Shown piece by piece: positions 16,048 to 22,670 of a stretch of 22,670 bases of DNA (positions are counted from its first letter, which is position 1; each line of letters begins with the position of its first letter). Origin of the DNA: CAYXVU01 sp964468725 (lineage in GTDB: Bacteria > Acidobacteriota > Blastocatellia > UBA7656); the NCBI GenBank assembly GCA_964468725.1, contig CAYXVU010000086.1, positions 1 to 22,670 of the forward strand, in the 5' to 3' direction. A program made the translations under genes and the position numbers. A model generated the notes under the pieces. It ran no database searches. It worked only from the letters and a program-made list of their open reading frames with translations, and had not been told where the DNA came from.

Positions 16048-16718
16048 ACGATCTCCGCTTGGTGGTCTTCGATATGGCCGGAACAACGGTCAAAGATACA
16101 GGGCAAGTGCCGCAAGCCTTCACGGCGGCGCTCGCCGAACATGGAGTCAGGGTAACCGCAGAGCAATTGAATCGCGTGCGTGGCTCGTCCAAACGGCAAG
16201 CCATCCGGCAACTGCTGTCGGACGGAGCAAGTCGCGGTGGGCGCGCCGAAATCATCTATGCCTCTTTTTGTAAACGTCTCGCAGAGCGCTACACTAGCGA
16301 AGGCGTAGAGCCGATAGATGGAGCAATGCAAGTCTTCCAATGGTTACGCGAGCGCGAGATGCGCGTGGCCCTCAATACCGGCTTTGACCGCGACATCACG
16401 CATTTGTTACTCACAGAGTTGCAATGGGATGACAGCGTGGTGGATGCGGTGGTTTGTAGCGATGATGTGGCGCAAGGTCGCCCTGCACCCGACCTGATCT
16501 TTCGCGCGATGGCCGCAACCAACATCAGCGATGTACAACAGGTGATGAATATCGGCGATACGATCTTAGACCTACAAGCCGGACAACTAGCTGGGGTGCG
16601 TTGGAACATCGGCGTTCTGTCCGGCGCGCATTCGCAGGAGCAGTTGATACAATGGCCGCACACCGATTTATGGCCATCGGTCACAACCTTACCCGATTAT
16701 GTCTTCCCGAATGAGTGA
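16044..16718 (+). CDS. Phosphonatase-like HAD-superfamily hydrolase
   Basis: 224 residues, cytoplasmic, ATG overlapping the upstream stop (ATGA at 16044-16047). HAD motif I is VVFDMAGTTV, with nucleophile Asp10 and Ala12 where most HAD phosphatases have Asp. This D-x-A-G-T-T form is typical of phosphonoacetaldehyde hydrolase and phosphonatase-like proteins. The cap has RGSSKRQAIRQLL (Lys50). Motif II is ALNTGFDRD, the basic motif III lies in GRPAPDLIFRAM, and motif IV is MNIGDTILDL. The C-C or P-O bond cleaved is not predictable: true phosphonatase needs a Schiff-base Lys in the cap, and Lys50 is only a candidate. Being coupled to a HIT-like protein, it may process a small phosphorylated metabolite released by it. 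The family is secure. Confidence 0.9.
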   Translation: MNDLRLVVFDMAGTTVKDTGQVPQAFTAALAEHGVRVTAEQLNRVRGSSKRQAIRQLLSDGASRGGRAEIIYASFCKRLAERYTSEGVEPIDGAMQVFQWLREREMRVALNTGFDRDITHLLLTELQWDDSVVDAVVCSDDVAQGRPAPDLIFRAMAATNISDVQQVMNIGDTILDLQAGQLAGVRWNIGVLSGAHSQEQLIQWPHTDLWPSVTTLPDYVFPNE

Positions 16719-16804
16719 GCCATCACCAACCGAATGCCTCGCGGCGCAAAGCCTTCCACCGCGGCAAACAAGGCCTGCGCCGGCAGCGCAGGGCGATGGG
16801 TAGA

Positions 16805-17029
16805 GGGCAAGGGCTTCGTTTGATCGCTGTGGGGCTCATCGGCGGCGGGTTGGCGGCTCTTGGGCTGACGCGCCTGATGAAAAACCTGTTGTTCGGCATT
16901 CGGGCAACCGACCCGGTGACTTTTATGCTGATTGCCGTTGTGTTGGTGAGCGTGGCGTTGCTAACCTGTTGGCTTCTGGCGCAACGCACGACGAAAGTGG
17001 CTCCGCTGGTCGCGCTCCGATACGACTGA
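16805..17029 (+). pseudogene. C-terminal fragment of an ADOP/MacB-type ABC transporter permease
   Basis: The frame reads GQGLRLIAVGLIGGGLAALG, then LTRLMKNLLFGIRATDPVTF, a hydrophobic helix (LIAVVLVSVALLTCWLLA) and RTTKVAPLVALRYD, stop at 17029. This is the invariant end of the long FtsX-domain permeases common in Acidobacteriota, which are normally about 800 residues. Nothing upstream continues the family: the preceding bases to 16719 are Arg-rich and low in hydrophobic residues, and the HAD gene ends at 16718. Only about 75 residues remain, with two membrane helices at most, so it is a truncated relic. The deletion point lies between 16719 and 16805. Confidence 0.8.
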
Positions 17030-17082
17030 ATCGGGGCAGCCGACAAAGCGTCGTACTCCCTACGGCAAGTGAGGGTAATTTG

Positions 17083-17628
17083 ATGTATCGAAAAAAATGG
17101 TTGTGGTCTGTACCCCGGTTATTTATCTACGGCCTGCTTCTGTTGATGATACAACCGCCATCGTTAGGCACGGTATCGGCAGAAGGAGGAGACCGTCGCG
17201 CCCGCGCCCTTCTCGAAACCTTACCGGGGGAATGGGAATTTACGCTGGGGCGGCGCGCCGGCGTGCGCCGCATTCGGCCACTCTATGATGGCTTGGCGGT
17301 TACCTGGTCAGAAGAATTTTCCGGCACCAAGATTCGAGGCGATGGCATCTGGGGCTATGACCCGAAACGAGACATCTTTTTCTCTATGGGAGTCCATAAC
17401 TTGCCGGGCGAATATGGAATCGCAACCGGCAAATTGGACGCGGTTGCTGACCGGATTGTCTTCGTGCCCGAAGCCCCGCGCCCGGATGACAAGCTGAGTC
17501 GGTCCATCTTTCAGCTTCACCATCGAGACCGGTTCACCTACACGGCGTTGATTCCTGATGGGTCTGGCTGGAAAGAGGCATGGACAGCACATTTTGTGCG
17601 CCGGAAAGAGCCAGCGGAGAAGCGATGA
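17083..17628 (+). CDS. Exported DUF1579-like protein
   Basis: 181 residues from the ATG at 17083, preceded by GTGAGGG. The frame is open upstream, but that part overlaps the permease fragment. The N-terminus is a signal peptide (LFIYGLLLLMIQPPSLGTVSA). The mature part opens with LLETLPGEWEFTLG and continues with alternating beta strands (LAVTWSEEFSGTKIRGDGIW, YDPKRDIFFSMGV, FTYTALIPDGSGWKEAWTAH), a small lipocalin-like barrel as in DUF1579-type proteins. No catalytic motif is visible. A second protein of similar plan lies 1 kb downstream. The function is unknown; a ligand-binding role is only inferred from the fold. Confidence 0.78.
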   Translation: MYRKKWLWSVPRLFIYGLLLLMIQPPSLGTVSAEGGDRRARALLETLPGEWEFTLGRRAGVRRIRPLYDGLAVTWSEEFSGTKIRGDGIWGYDPKRDIFFSMGVHNLPGEYGIATGKLDAVADRIVFVPEAPRPDDKLSRSIFQLHHRDRFTYTALIPDGSGWKEAWTAHFVRRKEPAEKR

Positions 17629-17635
17629 ACCTGCT

Positions 17636-18160
17636 ATGGCGATAACAGATCAAAAAGCGAACTTGTCCGTTCAAGCGATGGCGGAGCTTTCAGAAGAGCA
17701 GCTTGCAAATCTGCAGCGCTTGAACCATCTGCGGTATCGGGCGGGGACGCAATCAGATCGGTTGTGCTATTGCGCCGAACTGGAAGCCCTAATTGAGCGG
17801 GAATTCGGCGCAGCTTCACGGTTGGCCGTCTACGGCAGTTTGGCTCCCGGTCAAGCAAATCACCACATCCTTTCCGAAATCTCTGGTCAATGGCAAGCAG
17901 GGCTTTTCGTGCGCGGACATCTCGTTCAACAAGGATGGGGAGTTGAACTGGGCTTTCCCGCATTGCGATGGGTAGCGCATGGGTCGCCGGTAGACATCTG
18001 GCTGTTCGTTTCGGCGAATTTGCCGCAACACTGGGCACGGCTTGATGAATTCGAAGGCGCAGATTATCAGCGCATTCTTGTTCCGGTGTTCGACAAGCAA
18101 AAGCTGATTAGAATCGCCAACCTTTACGCTTTACCGCCAGGTGATTCGGCGCAAGAGTGA
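17636..18160 (+). CDS. Gamma-glutamylcyclotransferase-like (GGCT/AIG2 fold) protein
   Basis: 174 residues. The ATG at 17636 lies 7 bases after the previous stop; its ribosome site is weak and an ATG at 17678 is an alternative. A helical lead (SEEQLANLQRLNHLRYR) is followed by the GGCT signature YGSL (Tyr66-Leu69) in LAVYGSLAPGQANHHIL, then WARLDEFEGADYQRILVPV with Glu140 at the usual catalytic acid place and Tyr/Arg three and five residues on. In the family, YGSL binds the substrate and the Glu assists cyclisation of gamma-glutamyl peptides to 5-oxoproline, although many bacterial members have other or unknown activities. It is cytoplasmic (no signal) and followed by a RidA-like gene after 25 bp. 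Confidence 0.88.
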   Translation: MAITDQKANLSVQAMAELSEEQLANLQRLNHLRYRAGTQSDRLCYCAELEALIEREFGAASRLAVYGSLAPGQANHHILSEISGQWQAGLFVRGHLVQQGWGVELGFPALRWVAHGSPVDIWLFVSANLPQHWARLDEFEGADYQRILVPVFDKQKLIRIANLYALPPGDSAQE

Positions 18161-18185
18161 CTTGAGCAAAGGAGACGCGCTTTAC

Positions 18186-18590
18186 ATGCGACACGAAGTA
18201 GAAGTCTCGACCCCTGCGAATACGCCGTGTCCCATCGGGCCATACAGCCACATCGCCAAAGCCGGGCCCTTCATTGCCGTGAGTGCTACGTCGGGGATTG
18301 ATCCGGCGACAGGAGAACTGGCGGGCACGGATGTTTACGCACAGGCCAGGCAGATTCTCGATTCTTTCGGGGTGATGCTCGCCTCGGTCGGCGCGGACTT
18401 GAGCGGCGTCTTGCACATCACCGTATTCCTCAAAAATATGGGCGATTTCGCGGAGATGAATCGCGCCTATGTCGAAAAGCTCGGCGATCACCGCCCGGCA
18501 CGCACGGTGGTTGCCGTCAATGATCTTCCGCAGGCCGGAGCCTTGTTGACCATGAACTTGACCGCCGTAGTGCGAGGAGAAACTGCATGA
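18186..18590 (+). CDS. RidA/YjgF-family protein lacking the canonical glutamate
   Basis: 134 residues from the ATG at 18186, with AAAGGAG about 11 bases upstream. The whole RidA fold is visible: CPIGPYSHIAKAGPFIAVSA, GIDPATGELAG, QARQILDSFGVMLASVGADL, HITVFLKNMGDFAEMNRAY and RPARTVVAVNDLP. Arg106 in RPART corresponds to the carboxylate-binding Arg of E. coli RidA. The Glu that positions the water in RidA (in its IEIEA segment) is replaced: the equivalent strand reads LLTMNLTAV, giving Asn. Canonical RidA hydrolyses reactive enamine/imine intermediates; without the Glu this protein may bind rather than hydrolyse, or act on another substrate. The stop overlaps the next gene by ATGA. Confidence 0.92.
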   Translation: MRHEVEVSTPANTPCPIGPYSHIAKAGPFIAVSATSGIDPATGELAGTDVYAQARQILDSFGVMLASVGADLSGVLHITVFLKNMGDFAEMNRAYVEKLGDHRPARTVVAVNDLPQAGALLTMNLTAVVRGETA

Positions 18591-19150
18591 AAAAATGCGC
18601 TGCAATTCTATTCTTATTTCTCGGCAGCGTCTCGCTTACCTTCTCGCAAACCGAAAGGCGTAGCGAAGCTCCCGGTATTCGGGATCTGGCTTGGCTCATC
18701 GGGCGCTGGGAGTTTGTAGATCGCGCCGTCAGCTCCGGTGATCCCTATCAAGAGAGCGGGGTACGCGAATGCAACTGGGCGCTTGATGAGCAATATATTC
18801 GTTGCGAATCGCGCGCCACGGTTCGTGGCAAAGTTCGAACCTATGTCTTCTATTTGAACTGGAACAATTTGGATAATCGCTTTGAGATGGTAGCGCTTTT
18901 CGGCAACTATGGGCGCAAAACCTTCTATACGATCACGCTCTCCGAGCAAGGTCGGCGATTGGAACTGTTGAGCGAACGAACTATTCGTAACGGAGTGAGT
19001 TCGCAAAGCTGGGCGACCATTCGTTATGACGGACAGGACAAAATGAGTTGGGAGACTCGCATCAATCGCGGTAATCAACCTCCCGATGCTTGGCCGCTTC
19101 TCTATCGGGACGAGGCGCAACGTCTTCGCGCGAGGCGGAGCGCGAATTGA
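18587..19150 (+). CDS. Exported DUF1579-like protein (second copy)
   Basis: 187 residues. The ATG at 18587 overlaps the stop of the RidA-like gene, so translation is probably coupled. Signal peptide MKKCAAILFLFLGSVSLTFSQ. The mature part starts IRDLAWLIGRWEFVDRA, similar in plan to the upstream DUF1579-like protein (LETLPGEWEF), and runs through beta strands (YVFYLNWNNLDNRFEMVALF, FYTITLSEQGRRLELLSE, WATIRYDGQDKMSWETRI). It is probably a lipocalin-like barrel outside the cytoplasm. No catalytic residues are recognisable. The coupling of a cytoplasmic RidA-like gene to an exported barrel protein is unusual. Confidence 0.8.
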   Translation: MKKCAAILFLFLGSVSLTFSQTERRSEAPGIRDLAWLIGRWEFVDRAVSSGDPYQESGVRECNWALDEQYIRCESRATVRGKVRTYVFYLNWNNLDNRFEMVALFGNYGRKTFYTITLSEQGRRLELLSERTIRNGVSSQSWATIRYDGQDKMSWETRINRGNQPPDAWPLLYRDEAQRLRARRSAN

Positions 19151-19269
19151 AAGCGCTGTGATTGAGCGCTTCTCGTACCGGCTGCTTTGCAAGGAAAGGT
19201 TTCATCTGGACGAGGCTATGGACAGTCGCTACTCTTTATAGATCAAAATTACACCAAGGAGATTCTCTC

Positions 19270-19911
19270 ATGACGCGTTTTGTTCTGTTCCTGTTTGTTG
19301 TCGTCACTTTGTTCATGGCTTCGGCGTGCAGCGATCCGGCTGCCGACAAATCGAAAGCGGTCACTGGCACAGCGACTCAACCGGCTCCGACAACGGCGGG
19401 CAAAGGCGTGAAGTATGTCTTCTCGCAAGACAATTCGAAGGTTGATTTCATCGGTTCGAAAGTCACCGGCAGCCACAACGGTTCATTCGAGAAACATTCC
19501 GGCGCGGTTGATCTGGTCAACAACAAACCGGAAGAGAGCCAAGTCACGGTCATCATTCAAATGGATTCGGTGAAGACCGACGCCGACGGGCTGACCAATC
19601 ACCTCAAATCGCCCGACTTCTTTGATGTCGCCACCTATCCGACGGCGGCCTTCACTTCAACCGAAATCAAAGCGGGCGGCGATAAAGGCGCAACCCATAC
19701 GATCACCGGCAATCTGGATTTTCACGGCGTGAAAAAGTCCATCTCCTTTCCGGCGACGATCAAAATCGAAGGCGATGCCGTCTTGGTCAATAGCGAGTTT
19801 GCTCTCAATCGCAAAGACTTCGGCGTCAATTATCCCGGCAAGGTCAATGATCTGATTCGTGATGATGTCGTGCTTAAACTCAACATCCGCGCCGAACGCG
19901 AAAAGAGATAG
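19270..19911 (+). CDS. YceI-family lipoprotein
   Basis: 213 residues. AAGGAG precedes the ATG at 19270; upstream codons in frame have no site. A lipoprotein signal is present (VVVTLFMASAC, Cys20), followed by a Thr/Pro/Ala linker to about residue 45. The mature domain carries the YceI pattern: YVFSQDNSKVDFIGSKVTGS, FEKHSGAVDLVNN, a helix-strand with IIQMDSVKTDADGLTNHLKS, PDFFDVATYPTAAFTST, ITGNLDFHGVKKSISFPA and FALNRKDFGVNYPG. The YceI fold is a lipocalin-like barrel binding isoprenoid or other lipophilic molecules in the periplasm. A lipid-anchored form is expected here. It lies 24 bp before the phosphodiesterase-like gene. Confidence 0.95.
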   Translation: MTRFVLFLFVVVTLFMASACSDPAADKSKAVTGTATQPAPTTAGKGVKYVFSQDNSKVDFIGSKVTGSHNGSFEKHSGAVDLVNNKPEESQVTVIIQMDSVKTDADGLTNHLKSPDFFDVATYPTAAFTSTEIKAGGDKGATHTITGNLDFHGVKKSISFPATIKIEGDAVLVNSEFALNRKDFGVNYPGKVNDLIRDDVVLKLNIRAEREKR

Positions 19912-19935
19912 TCGGTAGCGCAGCGAGAGAGGTTT

Positions 19936-21855
19936 ATGATCTTCCGGCAACAGTTCGTAAGGCGGACAGGTAGCCGCTTCATTTCCTCCGGGCTGGTTAC
20001 CTTGTTGAGCATTCTCTTGCTTAGCAACTCAACCAGCCTCTTCTCGCTACCGGTTGTCGGCCAATCGCAACCACAGGTTGTCGCAACCAATCCGCCGAGA
20101 GCGGCCAAAGTCGTCCTCATCGCCGCGCGCGGCGCTGCCGACTGGCGAATGGATGCCTATCTGGCAAGCGGCGTGCTGCCCCCAACGGGCGGCTTTGCCC
20201 GCCTCTTGCGCGCCGGGGCTAGCGCCGAAACTCTCTCACCAATTGAAGGTGCGTTGACCGCTGTTTCAGCGGCCTCTTTCATCACTGGTGCATACCCGGA
20301 ACGGCACGGCATCGTTGCCAACAGCTTTCACAAACAAGGCGATCCGTTGGGCAGTGAAACCAACGGCATGAGCAGCTATCTGCAAGCTGAAACCTTAGTC
20401 GAAGCGGCGCTACGGCAAGGCAAACGGGTGATTAACCTTGCGCCGATCAACGCCAACGGCAGTCAACCTCACCTTTCGGGCGATTGGACGTTGCTCTCAG
20501 GAGAACAACTCTCTGCGGGCAAAGTTGTCACGCTCAATCCGACCGATCAACCGGCATGGAATCCGGACAGAGAGTCATTCGAACACTGGCAAGCTTTGGG
20601 AACGGCTCAACCCCAACAACTCAGCGTGCAAGCAACCGGACTGCCAAGCATCGAACTTCACGCCCTAGCCGTAGACTCCATTTTTGACGGGCAGCGCCGT
20701 TATGACTCGGTGATCGTGGATACGGACGGGGAGGCGCGAAACGGGACAGCCGCACAGTTGCGCGTCCGGCAATGGTCGCCCTTCGAACTGGCGGGCCAGC
20801 CCGACCGTGCCGGGTTGTGGTTCAAGTTGCTCGCCTTGCCAGAAGACCTGCGTGGGGTGCGGCTCTATGTCGGCGCGGCGCACAAAAATCAAGGCAGGCC
20901 ACAAGAGTTTGTCGAAACCGTCAATCGAGAGTTGGGATTTTGGCCGGGCAACATTGACATTCCCAATTGGCAGCAGCGGTTGATTGATGAGCAAACGCTG
21001 TTCGAGCAAGCCGAGCGACTGGCAGAGTATAAACGCGCATTGACTTTGTTGTGCTTGCGACAATTCCCTTGCGATCTGCTGATTCTTGATGAAAACCTGA
21101 TTGATAATCTCAGCCATCAGTTTTTACTCACCGATCCGCGCCAGCCGGACTATCACGCTGAAGACGGCGCGCGGCGTGCGCGCTATGCCCGTTACGTCGA
21201 GCGCACCTATCAAATCGTAGATGCAACACTCGGTCATATCATGGATGCCGCATCAGCAGAGACAGCCGTTGTCGTCGCCTCACCCCATGGGATGATGGCC
21301 TCGCATACCGCTATCGCTGTCAATGCGGCACTAGCGCGAGCCGGTTTTCGGGTTCGGGAAGATGACAAGGCTGAGATACGCGCTTATGCGTACGCGGCGT
21401 TGGCACATATCCGCATCAACCTGCGCGGGCGTGACCCGCAAGGCGTCGTCGCGCCCAGACAGTTGTCGCGTTACGTTGAGCGTATCGTGGCAACCTGTCG
21501 CAACCTGCGCGATGCGAACGGAGAGCTGGTATTTGATCGCGTACTCCGGCGAGCCGAGTTATCCGGTTTGCGGCTCGGCCATCCATCACACGTCGGCGAT
21601 GTGGTATTGCTGGCGCGCCCCGGCTACTTCCTGAGCAATTCTTTTTCAGCGTCAGGTGTGAAGCCGCGTTTTCTGAGCGATCACGGGTATCTCAGCAACA
21701 ACAGAGAGATGCAAGGCGTATTCTTTGCGGCAGGTCCCGGCATCCGACAACAGGTGCTGCCTGCGCTGCGAACGGTTGATATTGCTCCGACCGTAAGCGC
21801 GCTCTTAGGCATCCGTCCGCCGCTTCACAATCAAGGCAGAGATGTCTTTCAGTAA
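19936..21855 (+). CDS. Exported phosphodiesterase/alkaline-phosphatase-fold protein with altered metal site
   Basis: 639 residues, ATG at 19936 after GAGAGAGG. An N-terminal hydrophobic segment (about 19-38) is a signal or anchor. The type I phosphodiesterase/nucleotide pyrophosphatase pattern is clear: FARLLRAGASAETLSP, then ALTAVSAASFITGAYPERHGIVANSF with Thr108 as the possible nucleophile, LIDNLSHQF (Asp390, His394), and FLSDHGYLSNN with His583. Two usual Asp metal ligands are missing: the first motif (normally 'IDG') reads IAARGAADW, with Arg65, and the normal 'SDHG' reads SPHG, with Pro450 before His451. Family members cleave phosphodiesters or phosphomonoesters with two metals. This one may have one working metal, a different mechanism, or no activity. 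An insertion (about residues 150-330) gives a beta-rich domain that I do not recognise. Confidence 0.85.
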   Translation: MIFRQQFVRRTGSRFISSGLVTLLSILLLSNSTSLFSLPVVGQSQPQVVATNPPRAAKVVLIAARGAADWRMDAYLASGVLPPTGGFARLLRAGASAETLSPIEGALTAVSAASFITGAYPERHGIVANSFHKQGDPLGSETNGMSSYLQAETLVEAALRQGKRVINLAPINANGSQPHLSGDWTLLSGEQLSAGKVVTLNPTDQPAWNPDRESFEHWQALGTAQPQQLSVQATGLPSIELHALAVDSIFDGQRRYDSVIVDTDGEARNGTAAQLRVRQWSPFELAGQPDRAGLWFKLLALPEDLRGVRLYVGAAHKNQGRPQEFVETVNRELGFWPGNIDIPNWQQRLIDEQTLFEQAERLAEYKRALTLLCLRQFPCDLLILDENLIDNLSHQFLLTDPRQPDYHAEDGARRARYARYVERTYQIVDATLGHIMDAASAETAVVVASPHGMMASHTAIAVNAALARAGFRVREDDKAEIRAYAYAALAHIRINLRGRDPQGVVAPRQLSRYVERIVATCRNLRDANGELVFDRVLRRAELSGLRLGHPSHVGDVVLLARPGYFLSNSFSASGVKPRFLSDHGYLSNNREMQGVFFAAGPGIRQQVLPALRTVDIAPTVSALLGIRPPLHNQGRDVFQ

Positions 21856-21943
21856 GTCGCTGGCCACAACGACGACGGCAATCGCATAAGCCTGAAACCT
21901 ACCTGCGGCATCAGATTCCTTTGTCATAAAGACTTCTTACTCT

Positions 21944-22007
21944 TTGTCCTAAGAATTCTTAAGAATCCTTAATTGTCCTTTAAGGAACTTTCTATTCGAT
22001 ATTGTCC
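21944..22007. promoter_or_regulatory. AT-rich repeat cluster upstream of the last gene
   Basis: TTGTCC begins at 21944, 21973 and 22002, exactly 29 bp apart. Between the first two lie overlapping palindromes (TAAGAATTCTTA at 21950-21961 and ATTCTTAAGAAT at 21955-21966). From 21951 the sequence runs as 10-base near-repeats AAGAATTCTT, AAGAATCCTT, AATTGTCCTT. The AT content is well above that of the flanking genes. It sits 86-149 bp before the next start and could be a promoter, an operator or a bent-DNA element. Confidence 0.4.
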
Positions 22008-22092
22008 AACCATAGCTGCGGCGAAAAGTAGGCAGCTAGCTAGTCAACCCATAATAGAAGTTCAACCTTTCGAACTCAAAAGGAGATACCTC

Positions 22093-22670
22093 ATGGCGTC
22101 AGAGAGACTGCACCGCGTCTTTTCGAGTTTGACCATATCTCTGTTTCTTTCTATAGCGGCTGTTTTCTTCTGCTTGTTTGCGATGAGCGCAGGGTTTACG
22201 CCCGCAGCCGCAAGCCAAGAAGAAAAACCGATCCTCTCTCACCCACCAGAGGCCATTAAGTATTTGCGTTCCGCAACCCGCGACACCTTGCAGAAGCGCG
22301 CGGAAATGACCAAAGCCAAGCCGACAGAGTTCGAGGACTATGAGTTTGTAAAAACGGCGATCCGCGTGAAGTTCCAAGATGGAACCATCTTGGAACGGGT
22401 GAACGATAGGATTATCAATCTATGCGACGGTGAGGCGTTGAACCAACTGCTCGCCGCTGGGCTGGATGGCGGCCATTGGCATCAAGCTGCGAGTCAAAAT
22501 CAAGAACGCCACTTTGAGATGTGGAAGATGGCGGAGGCCACCAGCAAAGAGCAAGCACTTGATATCTTCACGCTGTTCTATTATGTCTTGCCACCGGGCG
22601 GAGACCCCGTGACCTTTATCAACCTTTTCAATCAACTCGACTGCGTCGAAGCGGCAACTCCCATTGAGCA
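22093..22670 (+). CDS. Secreted protein, N-terminal part (3' end beyond window), possibly a protease proregion
   Basis: The frame is open from the ATG at 22093, with AAGGAGAT upstream, to the right edge (192 codons, no stop). A long signal peptide is visible (SLTISLFLSIAAVFFCLFAM, cleavage near residue 40 at AAAS-QE). The mature part is charged and mostly helical (KYLRSATRDTLQKRAEMTKA), then has strands AIRVKFQDGTILERVNDRI. It ends with LFYYVLPPGGDPVTFINLFN, then QLDCVEAATPIE. The pattern 'PPGxDP...N.L.....VE.A.P' is like the inhibitor-type prodomain before subtilisin-like (S8) catalytic domains in large secreted bacterial proteases, but the catalytic part is outside the window, so this is tentative. 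A protease so near a protease-trapping protein would be expected if the cell secretes digestive enzymes. Confidence 0.7.
   Translation, partial: MASERLHRVFSSLTISLFLSIAAVFFCLFAMSAGFTPAAASQEEKPILSHPPEAIKYLRSATRDTLQKRAEMTKAKPTEFEDYEFVKTAIRVKFQDGTILERVNDRIINLCDGEALNQLLAAGLDGGHWHQAASQNQERHFEMWKMAEATSKEQALDIFTLFYYVLPPGGDPVTFINLFNQLDCVEAATPIE

Noticed and set aside
15668..16255. Minus-strand frame opposite the HIT-like and HAD genes
   Set aside because: Both plus-strand genes have clear motifs and coupled starts. The minus frame has none.

Overview
The window most likely comes from the chromosome of a member of the Acidobacteriota, possibly Blastocatellia-like. I infer this from gene families only. 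It carries very large secreted alpha-2-macroglobulin (A2M) proteins, one of which contains the N-terminal part of a carboxypeptidase-regulatory/TonB-receptor domain of a kind abundant in that phylum. It also has a winged-helix/TolB-like/TPR membrane regulator, the C-terminal end of an 'ADOP'-type ABC permease, and many secreted DUF1579- and DUF4440-type proteins. No rRNA, tRNA, CRISPR array or intact transposase was seen.

Left part (1-10.4 kb), all on the minus strand. In transcription order there is a membrane-anchored winged-helix regulator (10407-8443), a 1995-residue A2M with an intact thioester motif (8270-2283), and a second A2M-type protein (2096 to beyond the left edge). The large A2M is the most unusual object here. 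At the place where A2Ms carry their protease bait region, it has three tandem modules resembling the C-terminal calcium-binding domain of GspG-type pseudopilins, followed by the captured receptor domain.

From 10.66 kb onward everything is on the plus strand. A 251-bp divergent intergenic region holds four TCAT-core direct repeats at an exact 11-bp period, a plausible operator for the winged-helix regulator. Next come an exported peroxiredoxin-like protein, a decayed PQQ-type sugar (sorbosone) dehydrogenase lipoprotein and a DUF4440 protein. A 0.7-kb gene-poor stretch follows, with a perfect 18-bp hairpin and the frameshifted tail of a lost gene.

The stretch 13.4-19.2 kb is densely packed. 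It holds an M28 peptidase, a serine beta-lactamase-like hydrolase interrupted by a 100-N assembly gap, a HIT-like protein overlapping a phosphonatase-like HAD hydrolase, an ADOP permease fragment, and a DUF1579-like protein. These are followed by a gamma-glutamylcyclotransferase-like protein, a RidA-like protein and a second DUF1579-like protein. A YceI lipoprotein and an exported phosphodiesterase/alkaline-phosphatase-fold protein with replaced metal ligands come next. The window ends inside a secreted protein preceded by an AT-rich repeat cluster.

The recurring themes are export, since most products carry a signal peptide or lipobox, and small-metabolite housekeeping (HIT, HAD, GGCT, RidA). 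Gene decay is visible at three places.
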